Positions 34,506-43,210 of a DNA stretch of 47,811 nucleotides are shown piece by piece (position 1 is the stretch's first letter; each line of letters begins with the position of its first letter). The position numbers were made by a program, and so were the translations under genes. The DNA lies in contig CAJNDS010000568.1 of assembly GCA_905221605.1 (NCBI GenBank), positions 64,001 through 111,811 on the forward strand, written 5' to 3'. The stretch is from Symbiodinium natans (Eukaryota; Sar; Dinophyceae; Suessiales; Symbiodiniaceae). A model generated the notes under the pieces. It did no database searches. It was not told where the DNA came from and saw only the letters and a list, made by a program, of their open reading frames with translations.

Positions 34506-34600
34506 GTATGTATATGTGTATGTATATGTATATGTATATGTATACGTATATGTATACGTATATATATATATGTATATTTATTTATTTAGGTATTTATGTA
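34378..34600 (+). repeat. TATGTA hexamer microsatellite
   Basis: About 200 bases of (TATGTA)n with GTGTATG and CGTATA variants, then TATTTATT words. Confidence 0.95.
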
Positions 34601-34716
34601 TTTATTTAAGTACGTCGGTCTGCAGGTATGTTGTAGATATGCGCCACCCCCCCCCTTCCGCAGTCGCCCCCACACCCCCGAAAGGGGTATAAGGTTTGAA
34701 GTTTATGGTTTAGGGT

Positions 34717-34885
34717 TTAAGGTTTAGGGCGTAAGGTTTGCTGTATTCTGGCGCAGAAGCTGTGAAGGTGGGGATGCGGGATAGGATCGAAGGCGTCGTG
34801 AAATGCGGCTAGCAGGTCTGGCCCGATTGTGGAGGGCCCTCTAACACCTTTCTCCCACACGCCGTCCAAATCAGCAAACACCACC
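34717..34885 (-). CDS. terminal exon of an unknown protein ending in telomere-like DNA
   Basis: After a minus-strand acceptor GGTTAG, 55 codons read VVFADLDGVWEKGVRG, then PSTIGPDLLAAFHDAF and further to TLRPKP and TAA. It has no internal Met, so it is invisible to start-to-stop searches. The last residues and the stop are encoded by the CCCTAAACCTTAA of a degenerate telomere-type tract. VVFADLDGVW recalls the start of a HAD-type phosphatase motif (hydrophobics then DxDG), but this is only a resemblance. The upstream exon is not identified. Confidence 0.45.
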
Positions 34886-35358
34886 CTAACCTACTTCGCT
34901 TAGGGCTTTAGGCCTAAAGTCACGTCAATAGCCTACCTCCGAAACTTCTTCCGTCACCGAGGGTCCCCAGCCCAGTTCTTCAGGGGGTCCAGCGCACGCC
35001 AGGGTCAGGGAATGAATGAGGGCAGTCCTTTTCACAGATTCGTAGAAGGTTTCAATCCTCTATTTTATCGTTTTTTTTAATATATTTGCCTCTATCCTCG
35101 CATAGGCTGGCCGGCAAGTGGTTTTTGCTCGGCACGCGGCTGGCCCGGCAAAAGCAAACCTCTTCTTTTGTGTTTACTCCGCATTTAAACTTTTCATAAG
35201 CAAAAGTCCTCTTTTTTCTCCATACTCTACTAGAAAAATCTCTACGTTGTCGAAATTGTCACAAAGAAGAAGACTAAACTTTCTCAGGACGAGGACTGCT
35301 GCCAACTTCAGCGATGGATGCTTCAGATGGATGCTGGGCATAATTTGGGCTCATGGGC

Positions 35359-35635
35359 CTAGTCCTGGGTTGCGTTGAACGCAGGCGGCATGTCGCCGAT
35401 GAGGGCGTCGGCCAGAGCCTCGAGATACCGTTTGTTGAACTTGAACATTCTGACAGGTGACTGGCCTGCATTCCTTTTCTGAAGCACCGTCGCGGTTGCT
35501 CTTGCAGGCAGACGAAAACGGGAAAGTACGGAACTGAACGCCACGCCGCCACGCTGCCTGCGCGGGCTCGATCCACAATGGGCTGGCACTCCCGCAGCGC
35601 GGCGTTCTGGCGAACAGATGAGCAGCACAAGAGCT
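35359..35635 (-). CDS. 3' end of an unknown gene, tandem copy A (two exons)
   Basis: Penultimate exon, about 35,635-35,558, reads LLCCSSVRQNAALREC and on to VDRARA, ending GCAG|GCAGCG (GC donor). A 92-base intron follows. The terminal exon 35,359-35,465 follows AATGCAG and reads QSPVRMFKFNKRYLEALADA, ending AFNATQD and TAG. Copy B has the same phases and splice sites, an in-frame 6-base insertion and mostly conservative or silent changes. That supports coding in this frame although longer ORFs exist in other frames. Family not recognised. Upstream exons were not traced. Confidence 0.5.
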
Positions 35636-36321
35636 CTCCCGTAGAATGAAACTATCGCATTATGGGGGCTTGCAAGGGAAGCAGGGGAAGGAGGTTTTGG
35701 ATTGCTTGGGAGCCTGTTTTGGGAGTGCGATGTTGTCTGCCGAGGGATGTTGCAGGGTCAGGGAATGAATGGTTTTTGAAGGGCAGTCCTTTTCACAGAT
35801 TCGTAGAAGGTTTCAAACCTCTATTTTATCGTTTTTTTCTATTTGCCTCTATCCTCGCATAGGAACTCCTCAGTTTTCTGTGTTTTTGTAGGAAAATATC
35901 TACTAGTATACCCGGGCCAGCCCGGCAAAACAAAACTTCGGGCACTGTTGTTTTGCTCGGCAAACGGCTGGCCCGGCAAGAGAAACATTCAATTCCTCAA
36001 TTTTCTCTAGTTCTGTAGGAAATGTGGCCGGGGCGCGTTGGTTTTGCGTCCGGGGCGCGGCTGGCCGGCAAAAGACACTCCGGGGCGTGGTTTTTGCTCG
36101 GAACGTGGCTGGCCCGGCACAAGCAAAACCTCTTCTTTTGCTTTTACTCCGCATTTAAAGTTTTCATAAGCAAAAGTCGTCTTTTTTCTCCATACTCTAC
36201 TAGAAAAATCTCTGTGTTGTCGAAATTTTTCACACAAAGAAGAAGACTAAATTTTCTCAGGATGCCAACTTCAGCGATGGATGCTTCAGATGGATGCTGG
36301 GCATAATTTGGGCTCACGGGC

Positions 36322-36627
36322 CTAGTCCTGCGTCCTGTCGAACGCCGACGCAGGCGGCTCGTCGTCGAGGAGCGCGCCAGCAAGAGCCTCGAGATACCGT
36401 TTGTTGAACTTGAACGTTCTGACAGGTGGCTGGCCTGCATGCCCTTCTTGAAGAATCTCCGAGGCTGGCCTTGCAGGCAGTACGGAACTGAACACCATGC
36501 CACCATGCCACGCCATGCTATGCAATGCCATGCCCAAAGCTGCTGCCTGCTCGGGTTCGCCCAACCGCTTGTTGGCATTCACGCAGCGCGGTGTTCTGGC
36601 GAGCAATTGAGCAGCACAAGAGCTCTC
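36322..36627 (-). CDS. 3' end of an unknown gene, tandem copy B (two exons)
   Basis: Penultimate exon, about 36,627-36,547, reads LLCCSIARQNTALRECQ and ends GCAG|GCAGCA. The terminal exon 36,322-36,434 follows CATGCAG and reads QPPVRTFKFNKRYLEALAGA, ending ASAFDRTQD and TAG. A TGA just upstream (ACG TGA GAG) fixes the acceptor close to GAG|AGCTC. Possible earlier exons on this strand include DYRLRRLAECLRAEFS near 37,040-37,085, after TTTCAG; that link is a guess. Function unknown. Confidence 0.5.
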   Translation of the reverse strand, partial: ESSCAAQLLARTPRCVNANKRLGEPEQAAALGMALHSMAWHGGMVFSSVLPARPASEILQEGHAGQPPVRTFKFNKRYLEALAGALLDDEPPASAFDRTQD

Positions 36628-37221
36628 ACGTAGAATGAAACTATCGCGTGCTCGCGCGCCCGGAGCAGCTTCTGGGGTCTTGCCAGGCAAGAAGGGGAAG
36701 GAGGTTTTGGATTGCTTGGGAGCCTGTTTTGGATGTCCCGACAGCAACCGCACGCACGTGGTCGGCCGAGGGACGTTGCCGTTGCAGGGTCCTTGGATGG
36801 GGGTCTATGGGGGTGATGCACATGGTGATGCACCCACTGCGACGGCGCAAGTCATGTGGCCAGGCATCGGCAACAACAATTAAGCCAGCTCAAAAATCAT
36901 GCCGGGGGGCCGACTGCTGCTGCTGGTGATTTTCAGGTGGCCCGGGCGCTCGGCAGGCGTGGAAACAGCATTTCAGCACCAGGTTTGTAATCTTATCGAG
37001 CCCTTTTGCTCGCGTAGTGCACCGAGAACTCAGCACGCAAGCACTCAGCAAGCCTGCGCAGCCTGTAATCTCTGAAACGGAAACCGAGATGGCTGCAGAA
37101 ATGGAGCGAGGCACTCAGCAGGAAGCTGGTCTTGGGGTTAATGTTAGGGTTTAGGGGTTCAGGCTTGCGGGATTGGGGTTTAAGGAACAAGGGTGCTGAC
37201 AAGCGAACTGTGTATGTAAAA

Positions 37222-37224
37222 TTA

Positions 37225-37272
<48 letters not shown>

Positions 37273-37375
37273 CGTATATATATATATATATATATATTTG
37301 TATATGTATATGTATCTCTCTCTCTCTCTGTGCATGCTTTTTACTTTTCTTTTTTTATTTATTTACTTTTCTATA
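37222..37375 (+). repeat. GT/TA/TCTC compound microsatellite
   Basis: (GT)n, (AT)n, (GT)n, (TA)n and (TC)n runs in succession, then T-rich DNA. Just upstream, at 37,134-37,190, are a few TTTAGGG-like words. Confidence 0.95.
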
Positions 37376-37532
37376 TATTTAAGTGATCAAAGCGCGCCCT
37401 CCCCCCCCTCCACCCCTGTGATTTGTTCCCCCCCTTGCGATGTGGGAGGAGCGTAAGGTTGAGCCTTCCAACCATGCGTCACGCCGCCCTTCGCAGGCTG
37501 TTTTGCAGGCTTTTTTGGGCTTCCCCTAAGCC

Positions 37533-38122
37533 ATGGTGGAAGAGGCCTGCGAGTGGCAGAGCTCAGCTCGGACGAGGACTCTGGGTGCTGAAAATGACAC
37601 TGTGCCAGCATCACCTCCTTCTTGGCCACAGCATCCATGCCCGCACGATGAGAACGTCCATGTTACTATGGCGTGCGAGTGGCCAGAGCAGCCATGCCCG
37701 CAGCACGCTCGCGCGCGCGCATGTGTTCCTCTACCACGTGCCCTCCCTGGTCAGGACGTGGTTGAGATTGTTGCAGCCAAAAGCCTCTGCATGCGAAGTA
37801 CACAACCCATGCTGGAAGCTGCCGCCCGCTCGGCTTGCTCACGCGCAGCATCCTAATTTCGTGTCTCTGCTGCCTTTCGCAGTCCTCGTGGAGGACATGC
37901 CCGAGGGAATCCGCAGACGGAACAAGCTGGGCCGGCACAATGCCAAGAATGTAAGCAAGACATTTCTTGCTTCGCACTCGATTTTGCAGAGGCCCGGCTT
38001 TGCAAAGCTTGCTCCAAGCTTCTCGGGCGTTTCAGGCCTGGCACAATGACAGGTTGGGATGCAATCCCTGGACCTGGCTGGACGATGAACGTCCTTGGGA
38101 AGTGCTTGCCCGCAAGCTATAG
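37533..38122 (+). CDS. small three-exon gene, unknown function (123 aa model)
   Basis: Exon 1, 37,533-37,749, starts MVEEACEWQSSARTRTL and ends CCTG|GTCAGG. Exon 2, 37,883-37,950, follows TTTCGCAG and reads LVEDMPEGIRRRNKLGRHNA, ending AAGAAT|GTAAGC, a near-consensus donor. Exon 3, 38,036-38,122, follows GTTTCAG, reads AWHNDRLGCNPWTWLDDE and ends LARKL with TAG. All joins keep phase (372 bases in total). Exons 2 and 3 are strongly protein-like, basic then acidic/aromatic, with canonical GT-AG borders, unlike PsbO. Exon 1 is weaker: it has an ACEW motif twice and may be a different exon. No family recognised. It runs opposite to PsbO, whose exon 2 lies about 500 bases away (tail to tail). Confidence 0.5.
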
Positions 38123-38191
38123 ACCTTCAGACCTGTGCTTTGCCCAGGTCTAGACGATGCTCCACTGCTTGGGATTCCTCCGACAGCACTG

Positions 38192-38288
38192 TTCGGTCTC
38201 TCCCAAGAAAAAAGGGACAGAATTGTTCGGTCTGTCCCAAGAGAAAAGGGACAGAATGGGACAGAATGGGACCGAATGGGACAGAAAT
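38192..38288 (+). repeat. short minisatellite GTTCGGTCT...GGGACAGAAT
   Basis: Two 38-base units (CTGTTCGGTCTCTCCCAAGA, then AAAAGGGACAGAAT) are followed by four GGGAC(A/C)GAAT decamers. Confidence 0.9.
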
Positions 38289-38629
38289 ACTTGCTTCATG
38301 TGAGGGACCTCTCCGAGTCTGCATATGGCCTGGCATGTTCGCTGCGTTGCGTGCGCTTTGCTACCTGGCTGTTAGATGATGGGCCCCACCGTTTGCATCT
38401 CGCTGTGGTCAGCTCTGCCGCTTTGCTTTTGCATCTGTTTCTTGTCGCGCACGCTGTGACATTGGTACATGCTTGTCGTTGCGTGTTCCTGTGTTCGGCC
38501 ACACGGTTTGTGGCCCTAAGACCCTAAGATCCAAGATTCCGTGGGGCATCCTGCGGCCTGAGGGTCTGAAGCTCTTGGCTGCATGAAAATGGCACAACTT
38601 CCATGGGTGATTAAAAAACGCCCTCTGTC

Positions 38630-39708
38630 CTGGGGGCTTTGGCGCCCATGTCGGTGTCGGAAGGCTGCTTGGACACAAAGACGCCACCGATCTCGCCAAG
38701 CTCCTGATTCACCTGCGAGCATGATCGCAAGATGAGGGTTGCAGGGCGGGCTGCGCAGGGCGTGTGGCAAGGCGTCGGGTTTTCTCAAACTCAAGCATTG
38801 TGACAACCTGAAAACACTCCTGATCCACACAGACACTGGAGTCGTGCTCGATGCTACAACCTTGCCTTGCTGACCTCCATCTCGATGACGCCCTTGCCGA
38901 TGTCGAACACCTTGTTGGTCTCCTTGAAGAGCTCCTCCTGGCCACTCTGGCCATCGGACTGCATGGCCGGCAGGGCCACAGCCTGATCGTAACCCAGGTA
39001 CATACCTCGGCCCTTAGGGTCAAGGAAGCCACCCGTTCGGTAGGAGGGCACGCTGAACTCGCCGCCCCAGGTGAAGCCTGGCTTGAAGGAGCTGCCCTCA
39101 CCCTTGGCCACGAGCTCCTTGACGGTGAACAGGAAAGGCACGTACTCGCCGTCCGGCAGCTTCACGGTAGTGGCTGCGAAGTCCATGCCATCCTGCTCCT
39201 TGAAGGTGATGGGGTTGGCATCCAGGCTGCCCTCGATGAAGGCCAGGGTATAGGTCTCACGCGTCATCAGCTTGGTGGTGGAGAACTCCTTGCCCTTGTC
39301 GGTCTCGAACTCCACGGCGAAGGACTTGGGCTCGAAGCACACGTTCACGAGCCGAGAGCCGCCCTTCACGGGGACCTCTGAGCCGTTGGACTCCACGGTG
39401 GGGCAGCGGTTGGCCAAGCCGGAGCCCTTCACCTGCGCGTAGGTGAGCTGGCTGAACTGCTCCGCCGTGATGGCCCGGGCGGGCTGCACGGCCACGAGGC
39501 CGAAGATCAAGCCCAGGGCGGCGCCGAAGCTCAGCAGCGGGGCCGCCCAGGAGCTGCCCTCCATGCTCGGCTGCGGCATCTCGTGCTCGGCCGAAGGCGG
39601 CGCGGCGCGGGGGGGCTGGGATCCCTGGGGGAGGCCGGTCAGGAAGCAGCTCCCCACGCCGACCACGGCCAGCGCGGCGGCCACGGGCACAACGGAGCGG
39701 CGCGCCAT
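38630..39708 (-). CDS. psbO: PsbO, oxygen-evolving enhancer protein 1, copy 1 (last exon missing nearby)
   Basis: Extrinsic photosystem II subunit that stabilises the Mn4CaO5 cluster in the thylakoid lumen. Exon 1, 39,708-38,866 (281 codons), starts MARRSVVPVAAALAV. Residues 5-24 form a signal-peptide-like hydrophobic stretch, a Pro/Ser-rich transit part follows, and a second hydrophobic span (56-74) ends at ARA|ITAEQF, the likely lumenal cleavage after residue 79. Mature hallmarks: LTYAQVKGSGLANRCP, KGGSRLVNVCFEPKSF (Cys102 and Cys124, the family disulfide) and GRGMYLGYDQAVALPA. Intron 1 (153 b) is GC-AG: AAG|GCAAGG to CTCGCAG. Exon 2, 38,712-38,630, encodes VNQELGEIGGVFVSKQPSDT and DMGAKAP. 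The following AG|GACAGAGGGC matches the GA donor of copy 2, but no exon 3 is found before 33,424. Exon 1 protein is identical to copy 2; the base changes I noticed are silent. Confidence 0.93.
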
Positions 39709-40075
39709 ATCTTCGCAACAAAGACACAGAAGACTTTTTGCAAGGCCTGGGCTTCCTGGTGCTTTGCAGCCGGCAGCGCCTGAGCCCAAAAAAACCGCAT
39801 TTGCACCACTCAACTTCTCACATCATTTGGCCAAAATTTGGCCAACGTGGTACCGAGATGGTTGAGACTGGTACTGTACTATTCACGAAGTGCAATGTCA
39901 GGAGATGTACGGAGCCTGTTGTTTTGAATCTCAGTTCTAGGCTCTAAACGAGATACGGCCCTTCTTGTGGTCCAGCAGCGCGGGCAGGACAGCATAGCAC
40001 AGCAGCACGCTCTCTGAACGCATTTTGCTCGCCAACGGTGCGAGTACGTCTGTGCCTGCTTTTTTCTGGTCTGCC
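39709..40075 (-). promoter_or_regulatory. intergenic spacer between tandem PsbO genes
   Basis: Only 367 bases separate the stop of copy 2 from the ATG of copy 1. The sequence directly before both ATGs is related (GTTGCGA(GA)GAAGATATG on the minus strand), which may hold the trans-splice acceptor region. No TATA-like box is evident. A TTTGGCCAAAATTTGGCCAA palindromic stretch lies at 39,826-39,845. Confidence 0.4.
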
Positions 40076-41361
40076 TCATGCGTTGACCACCTTGCCATAG
40101 AAGATGCCCTTGAGCAGCACCGTCCTCCAGAGCTTTCAGGGCTTACAGCAGTGTGTGGGTCCTGTGTCTGGGGAAGGTAAATTGGGAGCCGATATCGGGA
40201 GCGACAGTCTAGGTACTCAAGGTCATAGTAACATAATAAAACTGAGAAGTCACAGAAGAATTAGCAAGAAACGCCCTCTGTCCTGGGGGCTTTGGCGCCC
40301 ATGTCGGTGTCGGAAGGCTGCTTGGACACAAAGACGCCGCCGATCTCGCCAAGCTCCTGATTCACCTGCAAGCATGATCGCAAGATGAAGCTTGCAGGGC
40401 GGGCTGCGAAGGGCGTGTGGCAGGGCGTCGGGTTTTCTCAAACTCAAGCATTGTGACAACCTGAAAACACTCCTGATCCACACAGACACTGGAGTCGTGC
40501 TCGATGCTACAACCTTGCCTTGCTGACCTCCATCTCGATGACGCCCTTGCCGATGTCGAACACCTTGTTGGTCTCCTTGAAGAGCTCCTCCTGGCCACTC
40601 TGGCCATCGGACTGCATGGCCGGCAGGGCCACAGCCTGATCGTAACCCAGGTACATACCTCGGCCCTTAGGGTCAAGGAAGCCACCCGTTCGGTAGGAGG
40701 GCACGCTGAACTCGCCGCCCCAGGTGAAGCCTGGCTTGAAGGAGCTGCCCTCACCCTTGGCCACAAGCTCCTTGACAGTGAACAGGAAAGGCACGTACTC
40801 GCCGTCCGGCAGCTTCACGGTAGTGGCTGCGAAGTCCATACCATCCTGCTCCTTGAAGGTGATGGGGTTGGCATCCAGGCTGCCCTCGATGAAGGCCAGG
40901 GTATAGGTCTCACGCGTCATCAGCTTGGTGGTGGAGAACTCCTTGCCCTTGTCGGTCTCGAACTCCACGGCGAAGGACTTGGGCTCGAAGCACACGTTCA
41001 CGAGCCGAGAGCCGCCCTTCACGGGGACCTCTGAGCCGTTGGACTCCACGGTGGGGCAGCGGTTGGCCAAGCCGGAGCCCTTCACCTGCGCGTAGGTGAG
41101 CTGGCTGAACTGCTCCGCCGTGATGGCCCGGGCGGGCTGCACGGCCACGAGGCCGAAGATCAAGCCCAGGGCGGCGCCGAAGCTCAGCAGCGGGGCCGCC
41201 CAGGAGCTGCCCTCCATGCTCGGCTGCGGCATCTCGTGCTCGGCCGAAGGCGGCGCGGCGCGGGGGGGCTGGGATCCCTGGGGGAGGCCGGTCAGGAAGC
41301 AGCTCCCCACGCCGACCACGGCCAGCGCGGCGGCCACGGGCACAACGGAGCGGCGCGCCAT
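40076..41361 (-). CDS. psbO: PsbO, oxygen-evolving enhancer protein 1, copy 2 (complete, 3 exons, 324 aa)
   Basis: Exon 1, 41,361-40,519 (281 codons), has the same protein as copy 1: signal peptide, transit segment, second hydrophobic span, ARA|ITAEQF. Intron 1, 40,518-40,366 (153 b), is GC-AG. Exon 2, 40,365-40,283 (83 b), is VNQELGEIGG through DTDMGAKAP. Intron 2, 40,282-40,125 (158 b), is flanked by the repeated word AGGAC (AG|GACAGA to CTGGAG|GACGG), so its 5' end is GA and cannot be GT or GC. Exon 3, 40,124-40,076 (49 b), encodes (R)TVLLKGIFYGKVVNA and TGA, matching the family's C-terminal KxxGxxYGxx. The total length suits the family plus leader. I start at MARRS, not at the ORF's earlier Met codons, because copy 1 diverges just upstream of it. 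CTGCGCAG|ACAAAAC, 27 bases before the ATG, could be the spliced-leader acceptor. Confidence 0.95.
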
Positions 41362-41491
41362 ATCTTCTCTCGCAACAAAAAGTTTTGTCTGCGCAGACAC
41401 AGTGCTAGCAGGAAAAAAACTTGAGGCGAGAGCACAGGCGCCAGAGCACATCTGAATCGGCTGTGACCTTTGGCCACTGGACTGCAGCACA

Positions 41492-43042
41492 TTGACGTGT
41501 ACACGCGTTGCAAGTGCCTCCCTTTGGGCCCGACTGATGCGACTGACGATCGGTCGGACCAACATCTTCTCGCTGCTGCTGCATAGCAAGCAGCACACGA
41601 GTGGCAATAACACGAACGTGCAAAAAGCGGCGCGACTTCTGATGCTTGTTCCCTACAGCTCCGAAAGAACCTCCACTGAGAAAGTCTTTGACTTCCCGAG
41701 GCCCGGCATGCGCCATGTCATGGATTCGAGGATTCGAAGTGCAGAAGCTGCGCGTTTGGTTTACATTCCACCAGGGGCCACAGGGAGGTACAGTGAATGT
41801 CCTTGCTGCAGAACTTGTCACAAGCAACCTGGAGACTAGATGACAGAAGGCTTTGGACGTGCCATGTTCAACTGCCATATCTGCTAACTGAAAGCTTCTC
41901 GCACAGAGGCATCTCACCTGCCTCGCAACATACATCAAGAAGGCGGCACGTACTTCGTTTGTCACAAGAGATCATGCTTACCGCCAAGGCATCATGCATT
42001 TGATGGAAAGGTCTGCATGCTCCTCACTCATTCAGACCATGACTATGCTTTGCCTGTTTTGCTGGTTGATTTCAGTTGTTGCTTCCGTTGTTGATCCAAA
42101 AAAGAATGCGTGAACCATGCACAAAGCCACAAAATGATGACCGGCACAAGACCAAATACCGATGGACCTAAACGGAAAGCCTTTCCTGGGCTAGTTCCAC
42201 CATGTGATGCAAGTAAGGGGGTCGCCAGAATGCCAAAATAAGATTGTTCTGGTCAACGGGGCCAATGAGATGACGCGCAAAGCGCGATGGCATGCGCAAG
42301 TCAGTAGAAGCTTGTGAATCAGGGAATGCTTGGGAAGATGTCTGCCACTGTCCCTTTGCGCTTGCTTCTGCGAATGAACCCCTGAATTCCAAGTTGCTCT
42401 AAGACTTGGAGCCTGAACGTTGAGCCCTGCGGCCTATGGCCCTCAGGCAGGTACAGCTCTCACACCATTAGCGCGCTGGGGCCCGGCATCGGATTGACGA
42501 TGTTGTCCTGGCTGCAGATTCTTCAGCATGCTAGGCTTGGAGGGGGAAGGGGGGAAGGGGGGAAGGGGGAGGGGGGAACCGTAACGATCATCACGCCTGC
42601 TCATCATCATGGCTCGCCCCCCTCGCCGCCCCCCCTCCTTAAGAAAAATTGACTCGAGAACCCCCCCCACCGGGCCGGGGCCCCCGACGAAATCGAGACG
42701 ACCCCCCACCCCAACCGCCCAAGAGTAACTCCTCGACTGCGGACCCCCTGAACTCCCGCATTTTCAGGCTCCGAGAGGCGGGAGAAGAAGAACGAAAGAA
42801 CGACAGCATTCGAACGATGCCTGGAGAACTCTTCATTCTACAAGATTCTTGTTTATGATGATGATGATGTTGATGATGATGATGATCATCATGATCATCA
42901 TGATCATGCTTTTGCCTTGCCAACCCGCTCCGTGCAGGATCAGCTGGATGTCACGGCCATGCCCGGAATGTACACAGTCAGTGCAGATCCGCAGACGCCA
43001 CCTCGCCCGCAGCTTCCACTCGTGGAGACACACACGCAATGA
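41492..43042 (+). CDS. multi-exon gene, unknown function
   Basis: Divergent from PsbO copy 2 (130 bases between starts). Exon a, up to 41,787: ORF from 41,492, best part TEKVFDFPRPGMRHVMDS, then EAARLVYIPPGATGR, ending AG|GTACAG. Exon b, 41,909-42,010, follows CACAGAG and reads HLTCLATYIKKAARTSFV, ending MHLMER with donor GAAAG|GTCTGC; it joins exon a in phase. Exon c, 42,243-42,299: IVLVNGANEMTRKARWHAQ|GTCAGT. Exon d, 42,768-42,850, follows TTTTCAG: TTAFERCLENSSFYKIL|GTTTATG. Exon e, 42,938-43,042, follows CCGTGCAG: DQLDVTAMPGMYTVSADP, ending LPLVETHTQ and TGA; d to e is in phase 0. One short exon is probably missing between b and c and one between c and d, because phases do not match. The d-e intron is a GATGAT/ATCATG microsatellite. 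No family recognised; a is the least certain as the first exon. Confidence 0.5.
42530..42705 (+). repeat. GGGGGAA and CCCCCC-rich low complexity
   Basis: (GGGGGAAG)n at 42,539-42,577, then C-rich runs at 42,616-42,710, within an intron of the plus-strand gene model. Confidence 0.8.
42855..42912. repeat. GATGAT/ATCATG microsatellite in an intron
   Basis: GATGATGATGTTGATGATG, followed by its own inverse ATCATCATGATCATCATGAT. A perfect stem is possible. It lies between two in-phase exons. Confidence 0.9.
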
Positions 43043-43210
43043 AGGCTTGCAAGCTCGCCTGCAATCTTCCCGCGTGCCTCCTGGTACCTTCCGTCTGCAA
43101 TCTTACTGAAAGTCCAAATCGCCATTCCTGCCTGAAGCATACTACAGGAGCCTCAAAATGAGAGCCAGGAAGCACTCCCTCTAAGACACAAGCTCCGAAG
43201 CCTCCTGTTG

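Larger units (their letters stand above)
35005..36780 (-). repeat. local tandem duplication, two units of about 0.75-1 kb
   Basis: GGGTCAGGGAATGAATG, CACAGATTCGTAGAAGGTTT, AACCTCTTCTTTTG, AATTTGGGCTCA, ATACCGTTTGTTGAACTTGA and GAAGGAGGTTTTGGATTGCT each occur twice in the same order (first unit about 35,005-35,730, second about 35,756-36,735). The motif GCTCGG(C/A)A(C/A), then GGCTGGCCCGGCA, occurs about five times in and between the units. Confidence 0.85.

Noticed and set aside
33843-34589. 248-codon plus-strand ORF
   Set aside because: The last third is TATGTA repeat; the first part has no motif, splice evidence or second copy.
33376-38712. Treating 33,425-38,629 as a certain PsbO intron
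   Set aside because: Other genes' terminal exons and repeats lie in between, so I list it only as one of two explanations.
38851-39381. 176-codon plus-strand ORF opposite PsbO (and its twin at 40,504-41,034)
   Set aside because: Antisense shadow of a well-identified, GC-biased PsbO exon.
41405-41965. 186-codon minus-strand ORF upstream of PsbO copy 2
   Set aside because: It overlaps the leader region and the better plus-strand exons; no motif, and the corresponding region upstream of copy 1 is unrelated.
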